Below are positions 24,835-33,500 of a DNA stretch of 51,046 nucleotides, one piece after another. The DNA is from Curtobacterium sp. MCBA15_009 (GTDB lineage Bacteria; Actinomycetota; Actinomycetes; Actinomycetales; Microbacteriaceae), in contig NZ_MJGO01000002.1 of NCBI RefSeq assembly GCF_001864895.1, positions 225,299 through 276,344 of the forward strand, in the 5' to 3' direction. The first letter of the stretch is position 1, and each line of letters opens with the position of its first letter. The position numbers and the translations under genes were made by a program. Under the pieces are notes generated by a model. The model was given only the letters and a program-made list of their open reading frames with translations. It was not told where the DNA came from and made no database searches.

Positions 24835-26099
24835 CGGGCGACCTTCGCGGCGATGTCGGTGCGGTACTGCGCGCCGGCGAGCGTGATGTCGCCGATGCCG
24901 GCGTAGGCGCGTTCGCGGGCCTCGGCGAACGAGGACCCGGTGGCGACGACGCTGAGCACGCGGCCGCCGGTGGCGACGAGCTGGTCGTCGAGCAGGCCGG
25001 TGGCGGCGTGCGCGACGGAGACCCCGTCGCGGGCGTCGGCGGCGTCGATGCCGGTGATCGCGCGGCCGGTCTGCGGGTTCTCCGGGTAGCCCTCGCTGGC
25101 GAGCACGACCGTGACGGCGGCCTCGTCGCGGAACTCCGGGGCGGGTGCGTTGCCGAGCTGCCCCGTGGCCGCGGCGAGCAGCAGACCGCTCAGCGGCGTG
25201 GCCAGGCGGGGGAGCACGACCTGCGTCTCCGGGTCGCCGAACCGGGCGTTGAACTCGATGACCCGGACCCCCTGCTCGGTCACGATCAGCCCGCAGTAGA
25301 GCAGTCCGACGAACGGGGTGCCCTCGTGCTCGAGGCGACGGACGGTGGGGAGTGCGACCAGCTCGGTGACCTCGGCGACGAAGGCCTGCTCGCTCCCCCA
25401 GCGGTCGGCGAGCCACGGCAGGGGCGAGTAGGCGCCCATCCCGCCGGTGTTCGGGCCGACGTCGCCGTCGCCGAGTCGCTTGTAGTCCTGCGCGGGGCTG
25501 AGCGCCCGGACGTCGTGTCCGTCGCTCAGGAAGAAGAGCGAGACCTCTTCGCCGTCCAGGAACTCCTCGACCACGACGTGGCCGTGCTGCAGCCAGTACG
25601 TGGCGTGGTCGACGGCGGCCTGCCGGTCCTCGGTCACGAGCACGCCCTTGCCGGCGGCGAGCCCGTCGGCCTTGACGACGTACGGGGCGCCGAGTTCGTC
25701 GATCGCGGCCACGGCCTCGTCCACGGTGCCGGCGTACACGGGCCGCCCGGTGGGCACCCCGGCCTCGGACATGATCCGCTTGGCGAAGGTCTTCGAGCCC
25801 TCGAGCTGCGCGGCGGCCCTGCCCGGGCCGAACACCGGGATGCCGCGGGTGCGGACGGGGTCGGCGACGCCCGCGATGAGCGGTGCCTCGGGACCGACGA
25901 CGACGAGTTCGACGCCGTTCTCGATCGCGTACTCGGCGACGAGGGCGCCGTTCGTGGGGTCGAGGGAGACGGTCTCGACGTCGGCGGCGATGCCGGCGTT
26001 GCCGGGAGCCGCCGTGATGACGTGACCGGCGCGCTCTGCGAGCAGGGCCGTGATGATCGCGTGCTCGCGGGCACCGGAACCGAGGACGAGGATTCGCAC
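24831..26099 (-). CDS. purD: Phosphoribosylamine-glycine ligase
   Basis: A 422-residue GAR synthetase, ATP-grasp fold: phosphoribosylamine plus glycine plus ATP gives GAR. It begins MRILVLGSGAREHAI. Other hallmarks are VVVGPEAPLIAGVAD, VVKADGLAAGKGVLV, EEFLDGEEVSLFFLSDG, GDVGPNTGGMGAYSPLPW and EFNARFGDPETQVVLPRL. GTG start at 26099. First gene of the leftward purD-purC unit, divergent from the SCP-like gene with a 57-bp gap. Confidence 0.96.
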   Translation of the reverse strand: MRILVLGSGAREHAIITALLAERAGHVITAAPGNAGIAADVETVSLDPTNGALVAEYAIENGVELVVVGPEAPLIAGVADPVRTRGIPVFGPGRAAAQLEGSKTFAKRIMSEAGVPTGRPVYAGTVDEAVAAIDELGAPYVVKADGLAAGKGVLVTEDRQAAVDHATYWLQHGHVVVEEFLDGEEVSLFFLSDGHDVRALSPAQDYKRLGDGDVGPNTGGMGAYSPLPWLADRWGSEQAFVAEVTELVALPTVRRLEHEGTPFVGLLYCGLIVTEQGVRVIEFNARFGDPETQVVLPRLATPLSGLLLAAATGQLGNAPAPEFRDEAAVTVVLASEGYPENPQTGRAITGIDAADARDGVSVAHAATGLLDDQLVATGGRVLSVVATGSSFAEARERAYAGIGDITLAGAQYRTDIAAKVAR

Positions 26100-26144
26100 C
26101 CGATCACCCTACCGATCCGGGCTCGCCCGCCGCGATGCGACGGC

Positions 26145-26150
26145 TAGCCT
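26145..26150 (+). promoter_or_regulatory. Candidate -10 element, leaderless SCP-like gene
   Basis: TAGCCT ends 6 nt before ATG 26157. The spacer contains only a weak GGAG. Confidence 0.35.
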
Positions 26151-26156
26151 GTGGAG

Positions 26157-26519
26157 ATGCCACCCAGGAGGATCGAGGACGCCGACGGGATCGCGGCACT
26201 GCGTGCCGTGCAGCAGGGGGAGACGGCCCGGCCGACGCTCGCGACCGCGGTGCGCTGGACCCTGCAGCGGCTCGCCGAGGACGTCCCCGGGAACAGTGTC
26301 GAGGTGCGGGTGCCGCCGTTCGCGGCGGTGCAGGCGGTCCCCGGACCGCGCCACACCCGCGGCACGCCCCCGAACGTGGTCGAGACGGACGCGTCCACGT
26401 GGCTCGCCTTGGCCACCGGGGTGCTCACCTGGGACGAGGCGGTCGCGCAGGCGCGCGTCAGCGCGTCCGGCTCGCGCGCGGACCTGACGGCCTTCCTGCC
26501 GGTGCACGCTGCGCTCTGA
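26157..26519 (+). CDS. Bacterial SCP (sterol carrier) family protein
   Basis: A 120-residue protein with RPTLATAVRWTLQRLAEDVPGNSVEVRVPPFAAVQ and the C-terminal TWLALATGVLTWDEAVAQARVSASGSRADL. This matches the actinobacterial SCP-orthologue family often encoded beside purine genes. Function is unproven; the SCP2-like fold usually binds a hydrophobic ligand. ATG 26157 is preferred to the in-frame GTG at 26151. It ends just before a terminator stem. Confidence 0.8.
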   Translation: MPPRRIEDADGIAALRAVQQGETARPTLATAVRWTLQRLAEDVPGNSVEVRVPPFAAVQAVPGPRHTRGTPPNVVETDASTWLALATGVLTWDEAVAQARVSASGSRADLTAFLPVHAAL

Positions 26520-26530
26520 ACCGCCGGGTC

Positions 26531-26578
26531 GACGGACGGGAGGCCCGTGACGGCCCCGCCTCGGGCCTCCCGGCCGTC
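26531..26578. terminator. Hairpin terminator of the CGGACGGGAGGC family
   Basis: A 17-bp stem with one mismatch: GACGGACGGGAGGCCCG (26531-26547) pairs with 26562-26578. It lies 11 nt after the SCP-like stop and shares its outer stem with the terminators at 13737 and 29962. Confidence 0.8.
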
Positions 26579-26860
26579 GTGGCGCGGGTCGACCGACCCG
26601 GCCCGGCGGACGACGGGACGTCCGGCCGGCGATGCGACCCGGTCGCGCTCCGTGCCGACCGGTCCGCGCGAATTAGGTAGTCGCTACCGATGCGTATCGT
26701 GCAACCGGTTGCCTAGGCTTGAAGTCGCCGGGATTCGGACCCGACCCGAACGGGTCCGAACCCGGCGACAAGCACCAAGGTACGCGACCTTGCACGTCAG
26801 GTGTCAACCGGCGCGGCGAGTCGTGCTGCAATCCGCAACGTTCTTGCGCGGCGACGGCCC
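26579..26860. other. Structured gene-free region, possible ncRNA
   Basis: Between convergent genes and after a terminator, so its structure is not needed for the SCP gene. In order: inverted repeat GGTAG-TCG-CTACC (26676-26688), a perfect 12-bp palindrome GCAACCGGTTGC (26701-26712), TAGGCT (26714-26719) as a possible -10, and a 19-bp hairpin with a single bulged A (26724-26743 with 26751-26769, loop ACCCGAA). A small AAGGT-ACGCG-ACCTT stem follows at 26777-26791. It is less GC-rich than its surroundings around 26670-26725. The large hairpin could simply terminate the LuxR gene on the minus strand. Confidence 0.45.
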
Positions 26861-29446
26861 TCAGAAGAGCTCGCCGAGCTCCGACCGGGCGTGCAGCTGC
26901 CACTTCGCGAACACGCGCGACAGGTGCGCGTCGATCGTGCGGGTGGACAGCCCGAGGACCTCGGCGATGCGCCGGTTGCTCAGTCCGCCCGCCGCCAGCT
27001 CGGCGACCTCGTACTCGCGCTTCGTCAGCGGTGCCTTCGCCCGGCTCGCCGCGACCGCCATGCCGTGCGACGCGAGGACGCCCTGCGCGGCCACGGTCCG
27101 GACGCGGTCCCCGGACCGGAGCGCGTCGGCGTACTCGACGACCGCGGCGGCGAGCGGCCCCTCGATGCGCGCGGCCGCCTCGCGCAGGCGGTCGAGGGAC
27201 GGTCCCGCCTCGCGTCCCGCGAGCAGGTCGGTCGAGTAGTGCAGGGCCCGTGCGTACATCACCGCGGTCCAGGACCCGGACTCGGTGCTCCGCGCGATGA
27301 CCTCGTCGGCGTGCAGCGCTCCGGCGGGGTTGCCGATGACGGCCTCGGCCCAGGCGATCGTCGTGGGGATGAGCTCGCCGGTGATGCGCATCGCCCTGAG
27401 CGGCGTGGTCCGTGCGCGGTCGAGCGCCCGGGCGGCGTCCTCCGCCCGCCCGGCGAAGCCGTACGCCATCGCGAGGCGCGCCCACGGGTACGCCGCGAAC
27501 CCGCCGTGGTCGGCGACGTCGTACCGTTCGCACGCCGCCGTGAACGCCGTGATCGCGTCGTCCCAGCGGCGCTGCCCGATCGCCAGGTTGCCCTCGCCGA
27601 TGAGCTCGAGCGTGAAGTCGTACTTCAGGTAGGGGCTCGAGCGTCGGACCGGCACCTCGGTGAACAGGTCGGCGAGGTCGCCCCGCCAGACCTGCACCTG
27701 GTGGAGCACCGAGATGATCTCCCCGACGCTCCACGGGGAGTCCTCGAGGTGCTCGACCGCGGTGGCGAGCGCCCGGCGTCCGAACGCCGAGGCGTCGTCG
27801 AGTCGACCCTCCGTCGCCAGGGCCATCACGGCGCAGGCGGCGAGGCACAGGAAGGACGCCGGCACGGTCGGTGCGTGCACGATCCCGCTCCGCTCGACCT
27901 CGGCCCGGACCTCGGCGAACCGTCCGCCCCAGCCGAGGTGGCTCAACCGCAGCAGGCGCAGCCGTTCGACGGCGTCGCCGGACACGAGCGGGACGGCGGC
28001 GTCGGTCAGGGCCACCGCGGCGTCGACGTCGTCGTCGTGGAACTGCCGGGTGTTCGCCAGGGTCTCGCACGCCTGGATCACGGCGTCGTCGGAGACCTCG
28101 TCGCTCGACGCCTGTGCGACGGCCCAGGCCGCCTCGGCGTCGGCGCGTCCGGCCTCGCGCCCGACCGAGTAGGCGTACGCCAGCGACCGGAGGCACAGCG
28201 CCGTGACCCGTTCCGTCGGGTGCAGCGTCGTGCGGAGCGCCGCCGAGGTCAGCGACAGCGTGCTCTCGTGCTCCTGCAGCCGTGCGGCGACCTGCGCGCC
28301 GTCCAGCAGCTGCTCGACCGAGGGCAGCACGCCGCACTCGAGCGACCAGAGCGCGGCCCGGAGCCGCGCCGCGGGCGGGGCGCCCTCCGGCCGGTCGGCG
28401 CGGAAGGCGTTCGCACGCGCGAACAGCGCCGAGCGCCGGGCGACCGGCACCAGGCCGCGGATGACCTCGCCGACGAGCGGGTGCGACGGCCGGACGACCG
28501 CGGCGCCGTCCTCGACCGTGTCGATGCGGACCAGTCCGAGCGCGACGACGCGGTCGACGTCACCGCCGCTCACGAGTCCGAGCAGGCGCGCCAACGGGAT
28601 CGGGTCCGCGAGGGCGACGATGTCGACGACGTCGCGCAGGTCCTCCGGCAGCGAGCCGAGTTCGGTCCGGTACATGTCGGCGAGGCTGTTCGACGCCGTC
28701 ACCCGGCCGCGCCAGTACCAGCCGGAGGCCGTGTGCTCCAGGGCGCCGGACGTCCGCGCCGCACGCACCACCTCGCGCAGGTAGAGCGGGTTGCCGGCCG
28801 TCGCACGCTGCACCCGTTCGACCGAGGCCGTCTCGAGCTGCGCACCGAGCGCCTCGGCGATGAGCGCCGCCGTCTCGTGCAGCGCGAGCGGCTGCAGGTC
28901 GATCCGTTCGAGCAGGTCCTCCTGCCAGAGCGCGCGCAGGGGTTCCGGCAGCGCGGTGAAGTCGCGGCACGTCAGCACGATCCGGGCGCCCTGCTCGCGG
29001 ACGAGCCAGGCGACGTAGCGCGCCGAGATCGCGTCGAGGTGGTCGGCGTCGTCGACGCGGATGAGGACGTCACGGTCCCGCAGCTCGGCGATCGCGCGCA
29101 GCCGGGCCTCGGCACCGGCGCGGTCCGCGAGCTCGGACAGGGTCGTGGGCAGCTCGCCGAACCGCTCCGCGGCGGCGCTGAACGGCATCGACCGGCTCGC
29201 GGCGACGGCCGTGATCGGCACGACCACGGTGCGGTCGGTCGGGTCGCGCTCGACGACCCGGTCGGTCACCCGTGCGGCGACGGTGGTCTTGCCGAGTCCG
29301 GGCGCGCCGACGAGCGCGACGCTCCAGCGGTGCTGGGCGACGACGGCGACGGCGCGGTCCTCCTCGCGGCGACGCAACAGGGGCCACGGAACGCGCGCGG
29401 GCGGGCGCGGCGGGCGGCCGTGGCCGGGGACCGTCCGTTCGGGCAC
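26861..29446 (-). CDS. Large LuxR-family ATPase regulator (LAL/MalT-like)
   Basis: A protein of about 861 residues. An N-terminal NTPase domain has Walker A in LVGAPGLGKTTVAA, near residue 50, and Walker B-like DVLIRVDDADHLD. A long helical repeat region of TPR-like character fills the middle. The C-terminal LuxR HTH reads LTKREYEVAELAAGGLSNRRIAEVLGLSTRTIDAHLSRVFAK. This is the STAND/LAL layout of activators that respond to a small ligand. I chose GTG 29446 because AGGAGG lies 8 nt upstream and it leaves room for a divergent promoter; the frame is open to GTG 29527. Target genes are unknown. Confidence 0.88.
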   Translation of the reverse strand: MPERTVPGHGRPPRPPARVPWPLLRRREEDRAVAVVAQHRWSVALVGAPGLGKTTVAARVTDRVVERDPTDRTVVVPITAVAASRSMPFSAAAERFGELPTTLSELADRAGAEARLRAIAELRDRDVLIRVDDADHLDAISARYVAWLVREQGARIVLTCRDFTALPEPLRALWQEDLLERIDLQPLALHETAALIAEALGAQLETASVERVQRATAGNPLYLREVVRAARTSGALEHTASGWYWRGRVTASNSLADMYRTELGSLPEDLRDVVDIVALADPIPLARLLGLVSGGDVDRVVALGLVRIDTVEDGAAVVRPSHPLVGEVIRGLVPVARRSALFARANAFRADRPEGAPPAARLRAALWSLECGVLPSVEQLLDGAQVAARLQEHESTLSLTSAALRTTLHPTERVTALCLRSLAYAYSVGREAGRADAEAAWAVAQASSDEVSDDAVIQACETLANTRQFHDDDVDAAVALTDAAVPLVSGDAVERLRLLRLSHLGWGGRFAEVRAEVERSGIVHAPTVPASFLCLAACAVMALATEGRLDDASAFGRRALATAVEHLEDSPWSVGEIISVLHQVQVWRGDLADLFTEVPVRRSSPYLKYDFTLELIGEGNLAIGQRRWDDAITAFTAACERYDVADHGGFAAYPWARLAMAYGFAGRAEDAARALDRARTTPLRAMRITGELIPTTIAWAEAVIGNPAGALHADEVIARSTESGSWTAVMYARALHYSTDLLAGREAGPSLDRLREAAARIEGPLAAAVVEYADALRSGDRVRTVAAQGVLASHGMAVAASRAKAPLTKREYEVAELAAGGLSNRRIAEVLGLSTRTIDAHLSRVFAKWQLHARSELGELF

Positions 29447-29541
29447 CCGCACCACCTCCTGCGATCGTTCGACGACGGGTTCGGACCATCCTGCACCGGA
29501 TCGCCCCGTGGACACCGGCCGGAGCACGTCCCACAGTGGGG

Positions 29542-29547
29542 GACAAT
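29542..29547 (+). promoter_or_regulatory. Candidate -10 element before the small membrane protein
   Basis: GACAAT ends 6 nt before the GTG at 29554, without a Shine-Dalgarno sequence. Confidence 0.35.
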
Positions 29548-29553
29548 GGGATC

Positions 29554-29949
29554 GTGAGCACCCCCGATCGCCCCGACGACCAGCCGCCCGTGGCCCCGGC
29601 GCCGAACGCCGTCGCCTCCTCGGACGAGGTCACGATCCGCCGCGCGCCGAAGTTCGGCGTGTTCATCGTCGGCGGCGCGGTCCTCGGGTTCATCGCGACA
29701 CTCGTCGTCGTGTCGCTCACCATGAACCTCGGCGGCCAGCAGGAGCAGTCGAGCTTCGGCAGCCTCGTCGGCTACTTCAGCCTGTGGGGCGTCACCATCG
29801 GTGCCTTCGTCGGCGCGGTGGTCGCGGTCGTGCTCGACCGGGTCTACGCGCGGCGGGCTGCCCGCCTGACGGCGGAGCGCGTCGAGGTCGAACTCCCGCC
29901 CGAGACGGTCGACGGCGAACTCGACGAGCACGGCGACCAGCGGCCGTAG
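29554..29949 (+). CDS. Small two-helix membrane protein, function unknown
   Basis: A 131-residue protein with a Pro/Ala/Asp-rich N-terminus. Two membrane helices follow: FGVFIVGGAVLGFIATLVVVSL and LWGVTIGAFVGAVVAVVLD, joined by GGQQEQSSFGSLVGYFS. The C-terminal cytosolic tail is acidic. Similar small proteins are commonly found beside purF in Microbacteriaceae, as I recall, but none has a known role. GTG 29554 is the only sensible start. It shares a bidirectional terminator with purF. Confidence 0.75.
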   Translation: MSTPDRPDDQPPVAPAPNAVASSDEVTIRRAPKFGVFIVGGAVLGFIATLVVVSLTMNLGGQQEQSSFGSLVGYFSLWGVTIGAFVGAVVAVVLDRVYARRAARLTAERVEVELPPETVDGELDEHGDQRP

Positions 29950-29961
29950 CCGCGACCACCT

Positions 29962-30009
29962 GACGGACGGGAGGCCCGTGGCGGTGTCGCCACGGGCCTC
30001 CCGTCCGTC
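29962..30009. terminator. 22-bp perfect bidirectional terminator
   Basis: Arms at 29962-29983 and 29988-30009 pair perfectly with loop GTGT. The outer stem GACGGACGGGAGGC is shared with stems at 13737 and 26531. Lies between the convergent membrane-protein and purF genes. Confidence 0.88.
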
Positions 30010-30033
30010 TGCTGGTCGCGTCCTGGACGCGAC

Positions 30034-31491
30034 CTAGCTGAGCTGGTTCGCCTCGACCCAGGACAGGTACTCCGGCGACACCGTGCCGGTGACGTACTCG
30101 CCCGTGAAGCAGCTCATCTCGAGGTCGGTCACGTCGGAGCCCTCGATGATGGCGTCCCGCATGTCACCGATCTCCTGGTAGATCAGGTGGTCGCTGCCGA
30201 GCACCCGGTTGATCTCGGGGATCTTGCGGTCGTGTGCGATGAGCTCGGCCCGCGTCGGCATGTTGATGCCGTACACGTGCGGGTACCGGACCGGGGGAGC
30301 GGCGCTCGTGAACGTGACCTCGTTCGCGCCGGCGGCCCGCGCCATCTCGACGATCTCGCGGCTGGTGGTGCCGCGGACGATCGAGTCGTCGACGATGAGG
30401 ATGTTCTTGCCCTTGAACTCGGACGACATCGCGTTGAGCTTCTGGCGCACGGAGCGCTTGCGCTCCGCCTGCCCCGGCATGATGAACGTGCGGCCGACGT
30501 AGCGGTTCTTGTAGAAGCCCTCGCGGTACTCGATGCCGAGCTTCTGCGCCACCTGCATCGCGGCCGGCCGGCTCGAGTCCGGGATCGGCATGACGACGTC
30601 GATGTCACCGGTCGGCGCGTACTGCTCGATGGTGTCGGCGAGGCGGTTGCCGAGGCGCAGACGCGCGTCGTAGACCGAGATGCCGTTCATCACCGAGTCG
30701 GGACGGGCCAGGTAGACGTACTCGAACGAGCAGGGCACCAGGCGCGGGTTCTTCGCACACTGCCGAGCGTGCATCTGGCCGTTCATCTCGATGAACACGG
30801 CCTCGCCCGGGGCGATGTCGCGGACGATCTCGTAGCCGCCGGACTCGAGCACGAGCGACTCGCTCGCGACGACCCACTCCGGCTGCCCGGCCTCGTCGAA
30901 CTTGTGCCCGAGGATGAGCGGGCGGATGCCGAACGGGTCGCGGAAGGCGAGCAGCCCGTGCCCGGCGATCGTCGCGATCGTCGCGTACGAGCCCTCGACA
31001 CGCTCGTGCACGCGCTCGACGGCGTCGAAGACCTGACCCGGGTCGAGGTTCGCGCCGCGGACCTGCCCCTGCAGCTCGTGCGCCAGCACGTTCACCAGGA
31101 GCTCGGTGTCCGACGTGGTGTTGAGGTGTCGACGGTCGATGTCGAACAGCTCACGCGTGAGTTCCCGCGTGTTGGTGAGGTTGCCGTTGTGGACGAGGAC
31201 GATGCCGTACGGCGCGTTCACGTAGAACGGCTGGGCTTCTTCCTCGTTCGTCGCGGCGCCCTTGGTGGCGTAGCGGACGTGTCCGAGGCCCATGGTGCCG
31301 AGGAGGGCACGCATGTCGCGGGTCCGGAACGCCTCGCGCACGTGCCCGCGGGTCTTGTGCATGTGGTGCACGTGACCCTCGACCGTGGCGATGCCCGTCG
31401 AGTCCTGCCCGCGGTGCTGCAGGAGGAGCAGTGCGTCGTAGATGGATTGGTTGGCGGGGCCCTGTGCAACGAGGCCGACGATGCCGCACAT
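30034..31491 (-). CDS. purF: Amidophosphoribosyltransferase
   Basis: A 485-residue enzyme for the first committed purine step, PRPP plus glutamine to phosphoribosylamine. After Met comes the catalytic Cys2 in CGIVGLVAQ. The N-terminal Ntn glutaminase domain includes LLQHRGQDSTGIAT, GHVRYATKG and VLVHNGNLTN. The C-terminal PRTase domain carries the PRPP loop ILIVDDSIVRGTTSREIVEMAR. Unlike the tandem purF-purM order usual in actinobacteria, here purM is divergent. ATG 31491. Confidence 0.96.
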   Translation of the reverse strand: MCGIVGLVAQGPANQSIYDALLLLQHRGQDSTGIATVEGHVHHMHKTRGHVREAFRTRDMRALLGTMGLGHVRYATKGAATNEEEAQPFYVNAPYGIVLVHNGNLTNTRELTRELFDIDRRHLNTTSDTELLVNVLAHELQGQVRGANLDPGQVFDAVERVHERVEGSYATIATIAGHGLLAFRDPFGIRPLILGHKFDEAGQPEWVVASESLVLESGGYEIVRDIAPGEAVFIEMNGQMHARQCAKNPRLVPCSFEYVYLARPDSVMNGISVYDARLRLGNRLADTIEQYAPTGDIDVVMPIPDSSRPAAMQVAQKLGIEYREGFYKNRYVGRTFIMPGQAERKRSVRQKLNAMSSEFKGKNILIVDDSIVRGTTSREIVEMARAAGANEVTFTSAAPPVRYPHVYGINMPTRAELIAHDRKIPEINRVLGSDHLIYQEIGDMRDAIIEGSDVTDLEMSCFTGEYVTGTVSPEYLSWVEANQLS

Positions 31492-31565
31492 TCGCGGGTG
31501 TGCTCCAGATCAGTAGAATCGGGGGGTACCGCACAAGTCTGCCATGTCACCGCGAAGGACTCAGC
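31492..31565. promoter_or_regulatory. Shared divergent promoter region of purF and purM
   Basis: Only 74 bp separate the two starts. TAGAAT (31514-31519) is a good -10 for purM, and the same bases read as ATTCTA on the other strand, next to TACTGA, a possible purF -10. GAAGGA at 31551-31556 is the purM ribosome site. No PurR-like box was recognised. Confidence 0.45.
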
Positions 31566-32681
31566 ATGCCCAACCCGTACGCCGAAGCCGGAGTGGACAC
31601 CGCCGCCGGTGACCTGGCCGTCGAACTCATGAAGTCCGCGGTCGCGGCCACCCACACCACCTCGGTGCTCGGCGGCGTCGGCGGCTTCGCCGGGCTCTAC
31701 GACGTCTCCTTCCTGCACGCCTACGACAAGCCGCTGCTCGCCACGTCGACGGACGGCGTCGGCACGAAGGTCGCCATCGCGCAGGCGATCGACAAGCACG
31801 ACACCATCGGCCAGGACCTCGTCGGCATGGTCGTCGACGACATCGTCGTGGTCGGTGCGAAGCCGCTGTTCATGACCGACTACATCGCCTGCGGGCGCGT
31901 CGTGCCGAACCGCATCGCGGACATCGTCGCCGGCATCGCCCGCGGCTGCTCGGCCACGGGCACCGCCCTGGTCGGCGGCGAGACCGCGGAGCACCCGGGC
32001 CTGCTCGGTCCGGACGACTACGACGTGGCCGGCGCCGCGACCGGTGTCGTCGAGGCCTCCGCGGTGTTGGGCGCGGACCGGGTCGAGGACGGCGACGTCG
32101 TCCTGGCGATCGAGTCCTCGGGGCTGCACTCGAACGGCTACTCGCTCGTGCGCCACATCCTGGCGTCACGCGGCATCGGCTTCACCGACCAGCTGCCCGA
32201 GTTCACCGGGCCGGAGTTCGGCGGTCAGGTCTCGGTGGGCGAGGCCCTGCTCGAGCCCACCCGCCTGTACACGTCCCCCCTGCTCGACCTGCTGTCGTCG
32301 CACCCCGGCGCCGTGCACTCGCTGTCGCACGTCACCGGCGGCGGCATCGCGGCGAACCTGGCGCGTGTGCTGCCCGTCGGCTCCTGGGTCGAGGTCGACC
32401 GGTCCACCTGGCAGCCGCTCCCGGTCTTCCGCGTGCTCGCCGACATGGCCGGGACGCCCATCGAGGACACCGAGGGCACCTGGAACCTCGGCATCGGCAT
32501 GTTCGCCGTCGTCTCGGCCGCCGCGGCCACCGACGTCATCGCCACGCTCGGCGCCGCCGGGCTGCCCACGTGGCCGGTCGGCACCATCGCCACGAGCGCG
32601 CGCGACCTGGACGGCTTCGAGCAGGGCGCCAAGGGCGTCGACGGCGGCGCCGTGCGGCTCGTCGGGAGCTACGCGGTCTGA
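31566..32681 (+). CDS. purM: Phosphoribosylformylglycinamidine cyclo-ligase
   Basis: A 371-residue AIR synthetase that closes the imidazole ring from FGAM using ATP. Hallmarks: YAEAGVDTAAGDLAVELMK, LLATSTDGVGTKVAIAQ, DLVGMVVDDIVVVGAKPLFMTDY, LVGGETAEHPGL, GLHSNGYSLVRHIL, SHVTGGGIAANLARVLP and the C-terminal WNLGIGMFAVV. ATG 31566 with GAAGGA upstream. It is a close relative of PurL by fold. The gene is followed by 444 bp of repeats before DUF3073. Confidence 0.96.
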   Translation: MPNPYAEAGVDTAAGDLAVELMKSAVAATHTTSVLGGVGGFAGLYDVSFLHAYDKPLLATSTDGVGTKVAIAQAIDKHDTIGQDLVGMVVDDIVVVGAKPLFMTDYIACGRVVPNRIADIVAGIARGCSATGTALVGGETAEHPGLLGPDDYDVAGAATGVVEASAVLGADRVEDGDVVLAIESSGLHSNGYSLVRHILASRGIGFTDQLPEFTGPEFGGQVSVGEALLEPTRLYTSPLLDLLSSHPGAVHSLSHVTGGGIAANLARVLPVGSWVEVDRSTWQPLPVFRVLADMAGTPIEDTEGTWNLGIGMFAVVSAAAATDVIATLGAAGLPTWPVGTIATSARDLDGFEQGAKGVDGGAVRLVGSYAV

Positions 32682-32756
32682 GGCGCGTCGGGGCCGTCCG
32701 GCCTGTCTTGGCCGGTCTGGCCGCCTGGCCGGTCCGGCTTGGCCGGTCTGGCCGCC
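32682..32756. repeat. Short GGCCGGTCTGG repeats after purM
   Basis: The unit TTGGCCGGTCTGGCCGCC occurs twice (about 32708 and 32739) with a related GGCCGGTCCGG between. First part of the 444-bp gene-free stretch 32682-33125. Confidence 0.6.
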
Positions 32757-32843
32757 GAGGTCGCAGGAAGTGCCGCTCGGGCGCGTCCGGCCCGGCAGCT
32801 CGTGCGACCCCGGCGTCCGGCCGACGGCACGTCGTGCGACCCC
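32757..32843. repeat. REP-like inverted repeat element
   Basis: GAGGTCGCAGGAAGTGCCG (from 32757) faces CGGCACGTCGTGCGACC (ending 32842). GGTCGCA pairs with TGCGACC, and GTGCCG with CGGCAC, around a 4-nt internal mismatch. An extra TCGTGCGACC copy lies between them. The same outer sequence builds the elements at 47508 and 47669. Confidence 0.65.
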
Positions 32844-32876
32844 GCGGGGTCGGGCCCGGCCGGGGCGGGGCGCCGG

Positions 32877-33051
32877 TGACATCGCACTTCGTGCCGGAAC
32901 CGGTCCGCCGATGCGGTCCGGAGTGCGATCTCAGCGGACGTCGTGCGTCGCGCGGGCGCGAGCCGGGGCGTCCCGGGTCGACATCGGGCGGTGAGGTCGC
33001 ACTTCGTCCGAGAACCTGTTCGCGGATGCGGGCCGGAGTGCGATCTCAGCG
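32877..33051. repeat. Two 60-bp direct repeats with TCGCACT/AGTGCGA arms
   Basis: Copies at 32877-32936 and 32992-33051 agree at about 80% of positions. Each begins TGA, has TCGCACTTCGT and ends GGAGTGCGATCTCAGCG, so TCGCACT and AGTGCGA form inverted arms in each copy. No coding potential. Confidence 0.7.
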
Positions 33052-33082
33052 CGTGGCGACGGCACGGCACGCGCACGCAGAA

Positions 33083-33111
33083 ACGCCGCGCTCCCCGAGG
33101 GTGCGCGGCGT
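33083..33111. terminator. Bidirectional terminator between purM and DUF3073
   Basis: Nine-bp perfect stem ACGCCGCGC and GCGCGGCGT with an 11-nt loop. On the minus strand it is followed by TTTCT, so it is best suited to the DUF3073 gene. Confidence 0.7.
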
Positions 33112-33125
33112 GACGGCATTCGACG

Positions 33126-33341
33126 TCAGGCGGACTTGTTCTGGTCCTGCTCTGCGTCGTACTCGTCGACGTCGTCCTGGTCGGAACCGTACTGGTCCGC
33201 CCAGCGGTCGACGAGTTCGTCATCGGAGTGTTGTCCGGCGGAGAGCTCCTGCTCGAGTGCACCGTAGTTCGTCTGCGGGCTGAAGTACTTCAGCTCACGG
33301 GCGACCTTGGTGTGCTTCGCCTTCTGACGGCCGCGCCCCAT
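33126..33341 (-). CDS. DUF3073 family protein
   Basis: A 71-residue protein with the conserved basic start MGRGRQKAKHTKVARELKYF, then SPQTNYGALEQEL, and an acidic tail rich in Asp and Gln. This bipolar charge layout is that of the actinobacterial DUF3073 family, usually near purM; the function is unknown. The ATG at 33341 has GGGG close upstream. It is divergent from the monooxygenase gene, with a 159-bp gap. Confidence 0.9.
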   Translation of the reverse strand: MGRGRQKAKHTKVARELKYFSPQTNYGALEQELSAGQHSDDELVDRWADQYGSDQDDVDEYDAEQDQNKSA

Positions 33342-33500
33342 GCGTGACCCCCTCGTTCGGCTCTGGTCCGGTCCTGGCGAATGACGGAGGATCACTCGGG
33401 GAACCAGACGGTTCGTGGTTTGAAATCTGCCGATGACTCTACCATGTACCTCGATCTGGACGTCGCGGCGACTGCTGGCGTGCACAGGAGAATCGAAGTG

